Assembly (NCBI RefSeq): GCF_963259705.1
Contig: NC_081841.1
Coordinates: 114,984,979 to 115,048,978, forward strand
DNA from: Myotis daubentonii
Taxonomy: Eukaryota; Chordata; Mammalia; Chiroptera; Vespertilionidae
Length of the DNA: 64,000 nt
Direction of reading: 5' to 3'
Under the pieces are notes generated by a model. That model saw only the letters and a program-made list of their open reading frames with translations. It did no database searches and was not told the DNA's origin. The position numbers and the translations under genes were made by a program. This document shows, one piece after another, positions 44,847 through 56,409 of the stretch. How positions within the stretch are numbered: the first letter of the stretch is position 1; each line of letters starts with the position of its first letter.

Positions 44847-45757
44847 TCCTATATAGTAAAAGGGTAATATGCCACCCAGCACCGGAATCAGCGGGGCGAG
44901 AGGCCTCCTGGCACTGGGATCAGCATGACAGGGGGCAGCACCCAAACCCTCTGATCACCCTGTGGCTCTGTGTGTGACAGGGGGCGGGGCCACAACCTCC
45001 CTATCCACCCTGCTCTGTTCATGACAGGGGAAGGTGCCCCAACCCCCTGATCAGCCCTGCTCTGTGCCTGATAGGGGGGAGCTCCCCAACCCCCTGATCG
45101 CCCTGTGGCTCAGTGTGTGACAGGGTGTGTTTCCCCAAGCCACTGATCGGCCCTGCTCTGTGTGTGACAGGGTGCGGCACCCCAACCCCTCCCCCCCACC
45201 TGCCCCGCTCTATGTGTGACGGGGTAGAGCCATAACCTCCCTATCGGCCCCGCCCTGAGTATGAGATTGGCGGCGCCCCCAACCCCCTGATCGGCCCTGC
45301 TCTGTGGGTGATAGTGGGTGGTGCCCCAAGTGCCTTATCCACTCTGCTCTGTGTGTGACAGGGGGCAGTGCCCCAAAACCCCTATCAGCCCTACTCTTTG
45401 ACTGACAGGAGGAGCTCAACCCCCTGATTGGCCCTGCTCTGTGCGTGACAGGGGGTTGTGCCACAACCTCCCCATAGACCCTGCCTTTAGTGTGACAGGG
45501 GCGGTGCCCCAACCCCCCAATCGGCCCTACCCTGAGCGCGACTGAGGGTGGCATCACAACCTCCCAATCAGCCCTGCTCTGAGCCTGACCAGGGGCTGCA
45601 CCTAGGGATTGGGCCTGCCCTCTGCCACCCGGGAGCAGGCCTAAGCCAGCAGGTCATTATCTATGGAGGGGTCCCAGACTGCGAGAGGGTACAGGCCGGG
45701 CTGATGGACCTCCCCTCCTTCCCCGAGTGCACAAAATTTTGTGTATCGGGCCTCTAG
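44847..45757 (+). mobile_element. Helitron B of composite (copy 2)
   Basis: Starts TCCTATATAGTAAAAGGG, carries the same minisatellite (about 44935-45600) and ends with the hairpin 'gtgcacaaaattttgtgtat' and 'cgggcctctag' before T. The proper CTAG end closes the composite A+B. Confidence 0.92.
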
Positions 45758-46816
45758 TAATAAAATAAAAATATAAATGAAAAAGTGAAGTGTCCACCAA
45801 GTTTAATGCCCTAAGGTGGGGGAGGGGTTGTTTAAGAATACATTCTTCTGTACTGTCTGCCACTTCTCAGTTTCCTGTTAGATTGTTGAAGTTCCAAGTG
45901 GTACATCACTCCTCTGTTTGTGTCTATCTCCACAGCCTTTACTGCTAGCAGGCAGGATCAATTTTCCCACTTAGCCTATTGCCCCACTTTCAATCTTAAC
46001 CTCTTAAGTGCCTGTTTCTGACAGGGCTATAGTTGTGGAGGTTGCTGGGGCTGAAGAGCCTCTCTTCAGCCCAGTCCCTGAGGGCTATCAGGGACTATTC
46101 AGATATCTTTTTGTATCCTTTGTACCAATCAGGGTGTAGTCTGGGTATGGCTGTATTGGCTGCATGGAGACTGCAGGGAGGGGCTATCTCTTCAGGGGAA
46201 AATGGTTGCCTAGCTGCAGCTTGTCAGGTATGTCTCAGTGCCAGACCCCCGACCACCTCTCCCCGAGATGCTCCTCTCCCCAGCCTCTCCCTGGACTCCA
46301 CAAGTCTGCACCTCTACCTGCACCTCAGCCATGGGTAAGTGTTTGTATTTGAAAGGTCCTATGAACTGGGTTTAGTGAATAAAAGCAAAGACCAGAGGGG
46401 AAAGAGCTGTGCCACTGGGAGTTTCTCTCCCCCCCTCCCCCAACTCCCTACACAGCACAGTTTTGGCAATTGTTCAGGCTTCCCACTCTGGGCTCAGCCT
46501 TTCATGGCTCTGGGTTTAGATCTAGAATCCCCACTGCCAGCAGCCCTGTGGACTTCCTTTCCATAGTCAGATGTTATGCCTGTCCCTTGGTGCTTGCAGC
46601 TTCCTTCTGAAACTCTGGGCTTGGAGGTCTCGTAATTCTCTCCAGCCCAGATCTCTGATTTTATCATTCTCCAGGCGTCCTCTGCCCTTCCTGGATTCGA
46701 ATTGTCTTACCAGCTGTGTCTACTTCACCAATTCAGGGTGGATGTTATTCAATTTAGTTGCTCCTTCTATTTGTTCTGGGACAAGGCTCGGGACACATCT
46801 GCCTATTCTCCTGCCA

Positions 46817-46874
<58 letters not shown>

Positions 46875-46925
46875 TCTCTCGCCTTTTAAGATGGTTGTGA
46901 GGACAGAGTGCTGCATGACCTACTC
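45758..46925 (-). mobile_element. Full-length minus L1, 5' UTR end
   Basis: Continues the L1 5' region. On the minus strand the probable start is near 46925 and contains 'aaccatcttaaaaggcg', like the 'aagatgg' motif near other L1 5' ends. A (CT)n tract lies at 46821-46880. Identification by position; ORFs here are not conserved. Confidence 0.5.
46821..46880 (+). repeat. (CT)n microsatellite
   Basis: About 30 CT units. Confidence 0.97.
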
Positions 46926-47169
46926 TTATATCTCCAACCCTGGATTAATCAAATTTTAATTACAGGTGATATCTGACTTGCTTGCTTGGCCTTAGGACCA
47001 TTTCCAGAGCCTTCAGATTGATGTTTTTAAAATAATCTTCAATTTTTACTGTGGAATTTCTCATACTTTTCTGACTCACTGACTTGTTATAAATTGATCA
47101 CCAATGCATTATTTCTTACAACTGTATGTGAATCCATAAGTATCTCAAAATAGGTTTATTTTAAATATC

Positions 47170-47450
47170 ACAGAATAACAACTGTAAACTTAAGAAATGT
47201 CCAAACCTATAGAGAACTTTTATGAGTTTATTTAAGCCAAACTGATGACAGTTGTTAGAAAACACAATCTCCCTATCCTTATAAAAACAGTGGGCTTAAG
47301 CAGGAAGGGTGGTGGTGGTCTCTGAGACATCTTCCCAGGTTGCCTGACACCTGAATAAATACTCTTTCTTTTTGCACCACCACCTGCCTCATGAGTTTGA
47401 CTTTCATTGCAGCAGACAGCTGAACTTGCATTTTTTGGTTACAATATGAT
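47170..47450 (+). mobile_element. Possible ERV1-like LTR fragment
   Basis: 'ctgaataaatactctttctt' followed by 'tgcaccaccacctgcctcat' and 'gaacttgca' looks like the R/U5 end of a gammaretroviral-type LTR, with an AATAAA signal. Boundaries and duplications are not seen. Confidence 0.35.
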
Positions 47451-47485
47451 AAAGCTTATTGGTGACAGGTTAAAGGAGAAGATTA

Positions 47486-47487
<2 letters not shown>

Positions 47488-47541
<54 letters not shown>
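47488..47541 (+). repeat. (TA)n microsatellite
   Basis: About 27 TA units. Confidence 0.97.
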
Positions 47542-47543
<2 letters not shown>

Positions 47544-47619
47544 AATTGCAATATTTAATATTTTCATTATTTTTTAAAGTGAATGTGCAACTAAAGAAAT
47601 GGAGTAAATCTGAGACAGT

Positions 47620-48690
47620 ATAGGGCTAACACTGGACTTCATCTTGACTGAAGCAGCTTCATCTTAGAGGCCTAACTATGACTCCTTGCTTTCAATAAAA
47701 TTCTGTAGTTGAAATTAACCTAACTGCATCCTTAAAGGAAGCAATGCATAACGATAACATTCTTTCTTACATTATGTTTTGCAAAATAGTTGTTTTATAA
47801 CCAGACTAGCTTTGTGCTGGGGGCTGGCTCTGCCCCAGCTCCAGCCAGGACCTCCAGGCTCTTGACTCACACAGTAAAGAATTCAAGAACAAATCCAAGT
47901 GATGGTCCGAGTAAGAGCAAAAGTAAATTGTATTCAGGTAGAGGCAAAGACACTAGGACTGCTACTGTGAAAGAAGAGAAAGTACATGTCCTAGTGAATG
48001 CAGGCGACTGATGAGTGAGTTGGCTGCCGGGTCAGTAAATTCTTGGGATTTTATGTTTTTTTCAAGTGTGTGTTGTTTCTGAACTTTGTGGTGCCAAATT
48101 CTGACTCCACCTTCTGTTTGGGGGGGGGGCAAGTAGTGTCATGGCAATCATCCCCCTTTGGTCCTACTTCTACTTGTGGTGTTACTTTTCATTATAATGA
48201 TGGTATAATCACCTTTATGGTCATTCTCTGGTTAACTTTTTCCTTTATCTCTGATTGATCTAGTTTTAGGCAGTCCTTGTTTTTTACTTCTGTGACCACG
48301 ACAGGTGTTTCTTGCCATAAACTGTTTCCTTTAGATCATGTGTGGAGGTGGGGCCTCTGGTGAGAGGACCTAGCAGCTTATTAGCCTGTGATGTCCATTA
48401 CTATTTCCTCATTCCACTTGTCAGGACTTTTCTCTAGCTTCTGTATATCCTGCTTTAATTTTGTTAATTAAGTGGTAACTAGAATATTTGTGCAAGCTTT
48501 ATTTTATAGGCCCTTGAATGATCCAATGACCATGGAAAACATCTGTGACTATCCCTGGATGACAATTATAGGACAACTGACCTCATTCTCATTCCCACTC
48601 CAAGGCCCCTATATTAGCTATCGGCTAGAACCCCTTGGGAGCTCAACTTTTCTCTTTTCTGGTTAACTCCTTTGAGCACAAGCTCTTCTT
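47620..48690 (-). mobile_element. Possible antisense ERV1-like LTR
   Basis: 'gtgctgggggctggctctgc', 'gaattcaagaacaaatccaa' and 'gtaaattgtattcaggtaga' resemble the antisense end of ERV1 LTRs. A G-run lies near 48120. No clear ends or target duplication. Confidence 0.4.
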
Positions 48691-50261
48691 GTGCTCATTT
48701 CCATGACATTGAGACTTAAGAACTTCATATTCAAAGTTCAGTAAAAAGTCAGGTCAATGTTAATGGTGTTACATTCTCAGGTTTTCTTCACTACCAGTAC
48801 TCTACTCTTCCTAATTCCTTACCTCTATAATCATTTCAATATTATTTAAAATATCATAAATATGACATTTTGCTACAGTTACTCAGAAACATTCAGTGGT
48901 GATGCTGCTGAGAAGGTTATCAAGGTCCGTTTTATAAACGTACTATATGAAATGAAAATGATAGAGGTGCTATTTTTTAGATTTTTATTCAATGTCTTTT
49001 GTGCCTGTGACCATCTGTTTTTCAAAGATTTTTATTTTATGTTTTTAAAATTTTTTCCTCTGATCATAAAGACAAGGGCTAAGCAGATGTGGAAAATTGC
49101 AGAGGCATGTTAGGCACTGAATGTGACCTGATAAGTCACTGAAGCAGGGAGGAAGAGCCTAGATATGATAAACACAGGAGACTTTGGGACTTGCTAACTA
49201 TTGCCTAATCAGAATGTGAAGCCTCTGCAATGCCTCCTATCTTTTTGCCTTTTTAAAATGTTGGGCAAAGCCTATTTTGCTTTTTAAAATGAAACATTAG
49301 CATTCCTAGGACATTACACCATATGCCACATGTGGATGGCATGGGGAGAGAGAGCAAACAAACAAGAGACAAGACTAAATACTTTCTAACCCATAAAAGA
49401 AAGCTGATTTGAAAATGCAGACCACTAACACTGAATAACTTCATCTCTATAAATAGCACATTAACTGAGAAGGCAAATCAGCCAGGCAATGACTAAGAAA
49501 TGCTTTTGAGTGCTTGCTTTAACTCTTTTTATGGAAATATGTTCTTTGGCTGCAGGAACTGGTGAATTAAATGAAGTACAGACTGTATGGAAATTCAACA
49601 CATATTAAAAATATTTCTTGGTTGCCTTATTTGTTTAGTACAAAAAATAAAGTTGGAAAAATCAGGTCAAACGTATTTTGGACCTAAGACTCAAAAGAAC
49701 TCCATTGGATATTCACATAAAACAAACTAGATAATCCCCAAATCTAATTTTGTTCTCCACAGACAAAGCATAAATCATTAGAAATAGTTTCAACCAGAAC
49801 AGTAGTACTTCTCTTATCTAGAAGGATTTTGCTAAAAATATTGCCTACTCTAAATTTAGAAAGTAAGAAAAAAAATGAATATGTTAATTTATGTACGAGA
49901 AAGCTCTCAGGTTTTATTTATAGTCTCCAGGACTATAGATTTATTATAAAAATTTTAAAATAGTCTTCCCTATTATAGCTGCTTAGGAGTAATTAAACTT
50001 AGTAAAGGAGTACTAGAGTTTTGTTGGGATGAAGATACTGAAAGCAGAAGAGTGCTAGCCAACAGTCCAGTTTCTGGTCTCATATAATATTTAAATCTCC
50101 ATTCTAAATATTTGTTAAATCTGTGTCTTTCCAAGCTCACAAGACACAGATTAACTCTTAATTCATTGCTAAATCCAGAGTTCCAAAAGAACAGTTTAAA
50201 ACATTTTAGCTATAACAAATGAATGAATAATATTCTAAGATTTTTTTTCAATGGAGCAAAT
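48691..50261. other. No recognised feature
   Basis: AT-rich single-copy-looking DNA without convincing ORFs or repeats. Confidence 0.55.
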
Positions 50262-50400
50262 GTTTGTTGCGGTGGTAAAGCCAGCAGCATCAAAGAAACG
50301 TGTGTTTGATTCCAAATGGGTGAGAGTGCCAACTTTCTAGCTTGGGGGCGAGTTTATAAAACTTGTATTGTAGTCATTAGAGCTAGTAGCAAATATTCTA
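50262..50400 (+). repeat. Possible MIR SINE
   Basis: 'gtggtaaagccagcagcatc', 'gtttgattccaaa', 'gtgccaactttctagcttgg' then 'gcgagtttataaaac' follow the MIR order. Confidence 0.55.
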
Positions 50401-51421
50401 TCTCTTCTCCAGCCAGGAACATGAGAGGCTTGCACTTTCTCACTTTCTTTTAAGTTGTGACCATTTTCACCAATGAAATATAAACAGACCATGCATATTT
50501 CTGAGAGCCTGGGCACAATTCTTCATGTTTCCTGCCATGATCATTCTGGAATCATGGATCAAGTAAGAGCCACCATCCGCCAAGGTCCCTGAGAGCCTCC
50601 TAACCTCTGTGAATGTAAATACTTAGAAAACTGATTTTCTGCTTTTGATTCTATACTTGAAAACACTATCATTTTCTCTATTTTTTTTCAAAATTATGAA
50701 TTAATGCAATATCAGTTAAAACAGTACAGAAAAGCCAATGAGTGACACGCCGACATGTCAGTCTACAAAATTGCTCTGGATAACAGCCAGAGTACTTAAT
50801 GGCAATTTGGATGGTTTGTCAGATTGTTGAAAAGAAACACTGGAATCAAATGTTCTGCAATTAAATCCATATTATGCCCAGTGTCACAACTTGTCTTAAA
50901 TTTTTGCTATATTGTCACAAACCTTAAATTTCAGTGTATAAGAAGTTTCTAGAAAATACTTTTTAGCTAATAAACATAAGAAATACTTTGTATATGAAAC
51001 ATTATGAGAATAAAATTGCATGAAATATAACAACATAGGATATTCTTATAAAATAAGAAAAACTATAAAATTTAATGCTCTTATTATTTGTTCTTAGGGC
51101 ATTTTGCAAAATTGAGATACAGATGTTAGTATAAATATATACTAATAAAACATTTCAAAATGTATATAATAATAAAAGAATAATTTAAGAACTTGTTCTT
51201 CAGCATGAATAATTCAATTATTAAATCTTGGTTTAATTGTATGCTTTAGGTAGCATTGAGAGAACTTTTAGGTTAGTTTATTTTTTGTTTGTTTGTTTGT
51301 TTGTTTGTTTGTTTACATCATTTGCAGCTGACTTGGAACAAATGGATCTGGTCACTTCTTTGCTATTTTTTTTCTCTTTTTCCTAAATTAAATTCCCAGG
51401 AATTCTAATATCCAATAATTA
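50401..51421. other. No gene; (GTTT)n near the end
   Basis: AT-rich DNA. A (GTTT)n tract of about nine units lies at about 51278-51315. Confidence 0.6.
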
Positions 51422-51753
51422 TCCTATCTAATAAAAGAGTGGTATGCAAATTATCTGTCACTCCAACACAAAGATGGTGGTTCCCATAGTCACAAGATGG
51501 CAGCGCCCAGTCCTCTGAGCCCTGCTGGAGTCCTTCCGTCCCAGGGGTGGCTGCTGAGAGCAGGGCCTGCTTGGCCATTGCTGTGGTGACCCGGGAGTGG
51601 CCAAGTGGGCCCCAGAGATAGCAGAGAACCACAGGGAGTGGGCCTAGGCCTTCAGTAGAACATCCTGTGAGGGCTCCCAGATTGGAGAGGGTGCAGGTCA
51701 GGCTGAAGGAACCTCGCCCCCTGGTGCACAAATTTTGTGCAACGGGCCTCTAG
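51422..51753 (+). mobile_element. Non-autonomous Helitron
   Basis: A 332-bp element starting TCCTATCTAATAAAAGAG and ending with the hairpin 'gtgcacaaattttgtgca' and 'acgggcctctag', between A (51421) and T (51754). The interior has 'caagatggcagcgcccag' but no recognised gene. Confidence 0.94.
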
Positions 51754-52124
51754 TTAACTATAATAATAAAAACAATAATACACATCCTAATATACAATAT
51801 AAAAAACAGTAATATCTCATTTATTTTGCACTTTAGTTTTATCAACTCATTTATATCCCATGACAACCTGATAAGGTAGCTAAAAATTTTTGTCAAAAAT
51901 GGATTCTGGATTTTGTTTATAATTCTTTTTTGTTTATAATGATTAGACACTGAGTCACAAAGACCCTTCTGAATGATTTATCTAGACTTGTTCTGTATTT
52001 TAGACTTTCTCCTGCACTTGCTATGTCAGCTCCAGATCATCTGTCCCCACTCAATAGAACAAAAAAATGAAGTATGTAGGATTTGGACGCAGCACAGTTG
52101 CACTGTAATTCATGCTCTAACAGG
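51754..52124. other. Unassigned; possible old L2/MIR remnant
   Basis: 'catgacaacctgataaggta' and 'gattagacactgagtcacaa' (51862-51960) recall the 3' part of L2/MIR. No gene seen. Confidence 0.35.
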
Positions 52125-52193
52125 TACTAGCTATCCTCATTCTAAAATGAGAAAAAAAATCAATACAATTGGGCCTTTGTGAGAATTAAATAA
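52125..52193 (+). repeat. MIR SINE, left part (split by two Helitrons)
   Basis: 'cctcattctaaaatgagaaa' and 'tgtgagaattaaataa' are the 3' half of MIR; the remainder is at 52841-52905. Confidence 0.75.
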
Positions 52194-52466
52194 TCTATAA
52201 TAATAAAAGTGTAATATGCTAATTAGACTGGACAGCCAAACAACCTTCCAGATGTCATTCTGGATGTCCTTCCAGGTGAAGCCACCACAGCAGCAGGGCC
52301 AACGCAGAGGCTGTTAGGTGTGATCAGACAGGCAGGCAACCAGTTAGGAGCCAGCAGTCCCAGATTGCGAGAGGGATGTCCAAAGGGTCCTGGATTGTGA
52401 GAGGGTGCAGGCTGGGCTGAGGGCTCTCTCCCCCCCATGCATGTATTTCATGCACCGAGACTCTAG
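52194..52466 (+). mobile_element. Helitron, first of an abutting pair
   Basis: A 273-bp element starting TCTATAATAATAAAAG and ending hairpin 'tgcatgtatttcatgca' then 'ccgagactctag'. The next Helitron begins at 52467 with no bases between. Confidence 0.92.
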
Positions 52467-52840
52467 TCTATACTAATAAAAGACTAGTAGTCCTTGTGCC
52501 CTCCTGTGATGCCCTCACGTCATCACAAGATGGCCACCACAAGATGGCCGGCGGGGGGGAGGGGGCAGTTGTGGGTGATCAGGCTGGCAGGGGAAGGCAG
52601 TTGGGGGTGAACAGGCTTGCAGGGGAGGACAGTTAGGGGTGACCAGGTAAGCAGGGTAGGGCAGTTGGGGGTGATTGGGCCGGCAGAGGAGCTGTTAGGC
52701 GGTGATCAGGCTGGCAGGCAGAAGCAGTTAGGGGCAATCAGGCAGGTTTAAACCGGAAGTAGGACATCCCCCAAGGGGTCCCAGATTGAAGAGGGTGCAA
52801 GCTGGGCTGAGGGACAACCCCCCATACACTGGACCTCTAG
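52467..52840 (+). mobile_element. Helitron, second of an abutting pair
   Basis: A 374-bp element starting TCTATACTAATAAAAG and ending 'ctggacctctag' before T (52841). The interior has units of about 40-50 bp on 'gttgggggtgatcaggctgg'. The 3' hairpin is eroded. Confidence 0.9.
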
Positions 52841-52905
52841 TATGATATATATTAAGCACTTACTCAGTGTCTGCCAAACAGAAAATTCTCAATAAATTGC
52901 ATCAA
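52841..52905 (+). repeat. MIR SINE, right part
   Basis: 'attaagcacttactcagtgt' and 'ctcaataaatt' complete the MIR begun at 52125. Confidence 0.75.
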
Positions 52906-53171
52906 TTATTATAAATTCTTACTTCTCAGCTGCTAAAAATATTGAGGATATGATGAACTATGCTGATTGCTGCTATAGTAAACTACTACTATGTAATTAC
53001 AACAAACTTTGTGCTATCCTCCATGTACTATTTAAGCTATTAGTTAAATCAGTATTTCAAATGTTATTCATACTGAAGCCCATGTTAGATATTTAACTCA
53101 AAAGTCCAAAGTCATTCAGCATGATTTTTTTTTTCATATGCAACATATAAATTGATTGAGTTTACAAAAAG

Positions 53172-53365
53172 ATAGTAAGATGTAGAGGTCAAGAGCTCAG
53201 CTTTTGGAATCAGATTTCCCAGTTTAATCTAAGCTTTGCCACTCTCTATATTTGTTTTCTCATTTCTATAATGAAGACACTCATAATCCTTGATAGTTTT
53301 GTTTTAAGTCTTGAATGCATAAATATATAGAAAGTAATTTGAAAAGTACCTACCTTACACTTAGT
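53172..53365 (+). repeat. MIR SINE
   Basis: 'gtagaggtcaagagctcagc', 'ttggaatcagatttcccagt', 'gctttgccactctctat' and the 'ttctcatttctataatgaag' region are in MIR order. Confidence 0.8.
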
Positions 53366-54744
53366 GTTTTATAAGTTTTAGTAATATCAATCAATCAATC
53401 TCTATTCGATATCAGCTATGACCTAATATGCTGATGTTTAGGATTTTAAAAAGGTTATAATCTATACATAATATTTACTCTCAAATAATTTAAAGTCTTT
53501 TGGTTATAAGAAAAAAAGTTAGATATGCTAATAGACAACTAGAATACCAGGTCATAAATACAACTGAACAAGATGTACAAAAAGTTTCAAGGAGGCAATG
53601 TAGTGTTCTATGTATAATAGACAGTAATATTATTCCCATTTTTCTGGAAAGAGAAATAAAATCTTAGAAGGATGAAGTAGTCATGCATTTACTGAGTATT
53701 AGAGAAGACACTTGAATCTAAACTTCTCACTTTGAACCCCAATGTTTCCATTATATCATACTCTCTAATTTCTCCCCTTTATTTCTCCTTTTTCACTTAT
53801 AATTTTTTATTTGATTAGTCAGAAAAGAAATTCAAAGAGAATCTTCTCATCTTACCACCAAAGTAACCAACCTGTTTATATTTGAAATCATTCATTCTAT
53901 TAACAGTTCATACTGCTATGTAAGGTCAGCTTCTTAGACATTTGATGCTGTTTTCTCTAAATCATTTAAGTTCTTTAATCCTAATATTCTACCCTTACTT
54001 CCCTGAACTATTGTTTTCTCTTTTTTGAGTTGTTCTCATTGTCATATTAACATGCTATAAATTATATCCCATCCAGTTTCTGCTCTATTTTATGTCACAA
54101 TTAAAAAAAACAATCACTGCCCCCAATTCCTCATCTTCCATTGCCTCTCGAGTCCATGATAGACTATTTTCCCATTGCTCCAATGAAAATGCTGTTGATG
54201 TCATTTATGAACTCTATAGAGCCAAATCCATTGGTTACTTTCTAGTATTTATCTCAACAGAGTAGAATAAATTGATAAATGAATGAAGAGTCAGAAGCCC
54301 TGGAAGCTACTAAGACACCAGGGTTCACGAAACTATAAGCAAAAAGAACACAATCTTGATGAGGTATTAGTATGACTCAAAAGGGGAATCTAGAAATGGG
54401 TACTCCTAAGGCTCAGAATTTGAAGTTAAATGTAGGGTCTTAATAAAGTAGAAATTGGTTAAGTGTGGTGTAGATGTAAAAGTCAGATATGGGTGAGTTG
54501 AGGAGCCAGGGGTAGGAGAAAGACAGTGGTCATATCTTTGGATCACAGGAGTCCTTTCAGAGTTTATCTCTGGTCTGGTATTGGAAAACATGTATCTCAA
54601 AGAGCTGCTGTTAAAACTTCTGAGCTTAGATAGTTTTCTTTGCATTTACGCTTTAGTACAGGTTATTTCTTTTGAAAATCACAGTACAGTTTGTTTTGCA
54701 AGTTGGGGCTTCTATTGAATTTCTCAAAAGAATGTTTAGCTCAG
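53366..54744. other. No recognised feature
   Basis: AT-rich single-copy-looking DNA. Short ORFs (for example 54406-54645 minus) show no domain. Confidence 0.55.
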
Positions 54745-56409
54745 TTGATAAAAACTAATGAAATTAAAACAGTAATAATAAAAAAAAACTCCCAGCAAAC
54801 AAAATCCCTGAACCAGATGACTTCACAGACAGTTATTACCAAACATTCAAAGAAGAACACCTACAATCCTCAAACCATTACAAAAAATTCAAGAGATTCA
54901 AGAGGAAGGAATACTTCCAAGCTTTTCTTTATAAGGCCAGCATTATCCTGATTCCAAAACCAGATATCGAGTAATATATTAAACAGATTATACACCATGA
55001 CCAAGTGGAATTTATTCTTGGGGTGTAAGGCTGATACAATATTTGAAAATCAATAAATGTGATATATAAATATCATGTGAAAGATAAAAAATCACATGAT
55101 CACATCAGTTATGCAGAAAAATCATTGGACAAAATCCAGCATCCGTTTTTGATAAAAATGTTCAGCAAAGCGGGAATAGAGGGATCATACCTTAAGATAA
55201 TGAAGGCCATATATAACATACCTACAGCGAACATCACACTCAATGGGCAAAAACTAAAAGGGTTTCCTTAAGAACAGGTGTCAGTCAGGAACACAGATTC
55301 TTGATCTTGTCTGACTATGCCAATTGTCAAAGCAAGGTCTAATTCTTGAAGTACTTACTGTTAAATCCTGCTCAAAGTGCTAATTGTGAGAGCAAGTTCC
55401 TCCTTGAACCTTGCTCGCTGTACCATTGTTGGAAGCACAGGCCCTTCATCCTGCCCTACTACACCAACTGTCAGGTCTGAGCCCCTCTTCCAGGGTCTGG
55501 ACCTTCTTGGATGCTGGGTGGTAGATGGAGAAGCCATGAAAAGTTGTAGGTATATCAAAGAGTCTTTATTACAGAAGCCAGTGGCCCTGTAGCCATTGCT
55601 AACAAGGTGCCATTAGACAAATCAGTTCTCCAAAGTAAAGTCCCACACAGTAGGTAGCTGCATACTGGCTAATTAACAATACATTTTCCCCACACAGTAG
55701 CAGCAGCCTCTGTCTCTACAGCTACTATCTGAGCAGTCATGTGCTACCTCTAGACCAACAGCTTTACATAGTAATTGTAGCCCTCTCTCTGTAGCCATAG
55801 TAACATATTTTAATACTACTTGGACAAAAAAAGGCTTTCCATAAAATAGTGATATTAATCATTTGCGTTTTGGAAGGACACCATTGCACAGTCTAAATTG
55901 CTGCATTTTTGCACCTGAGTATAGCATCTCAACCTTGAACACTTTGATTAGGAGTCCCACCCTCAGAACGGCCTTGAACGTCAGGCATATTCTGAGCAAG
56001 GCCTCTACACTCAACTGGCTTTTGTGTACTCTGGCATGGTTCCCACAACAGGAACAAGACAGAGATATCTACTTTCACCACTTTTATTCAACATAATACT
56101 GGAAGTCATAGACACAGTAATCATACAAGAAAAATAAAAAATAGAAGGCATCCAAATTGGAAACGAGGAAGTAAAACTGTTATCATTCACAGATTCCACC
56201 AAAAATCTACTAGGTATAATAAATGAATTTGGCAAAGTAGCAGGATACACAAATCAACATCCAGCTATTGATAGCATTTTGAAACACCAACAATGAGCTC
56301 TCAAAAAAAGAAACTGAAAAAAACAATACAATTTACCATTGCAACAACAACAACTAAATATCTACCAGCAGAGGATGATGGTAGAAAGACAAAAAATCTG
56401 AAAGGCTAA
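54745..56409 (+). mobile_element. Old L1 ORF2 fragment carrying a solo LTR
   Basis: RT-region relics before the LTR ('ccagatgacttcacagacag', 'gggcaaaaactaaa'; the 55059-55271 piece reads IQHPFLIKMFSKAGIEGSY) and after it ('ctggaagtcatagacacagt', 'ggaaacgaggaagtaaaact'). The L1 ends at a Helitron at 56410. Stops throughout. Confidence 0.82.
55279..56047 (-). mobile_element. Solo LTR, family unassigned
   Basis: A 769-bp TG...CA element interrupting L1 RT sequence, with a 5-bp duplication acagg (55274-55278 and 56048-56052). Minus-strand AATAAA near 55563 supports the orientation. The L1 reading 'aagaacagg' / 'aacaagacag' joins across it. A 5-bp duplication favours an ERVL/MaLR-type integrase but the family was not recognised. 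Confidence 0.7.
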
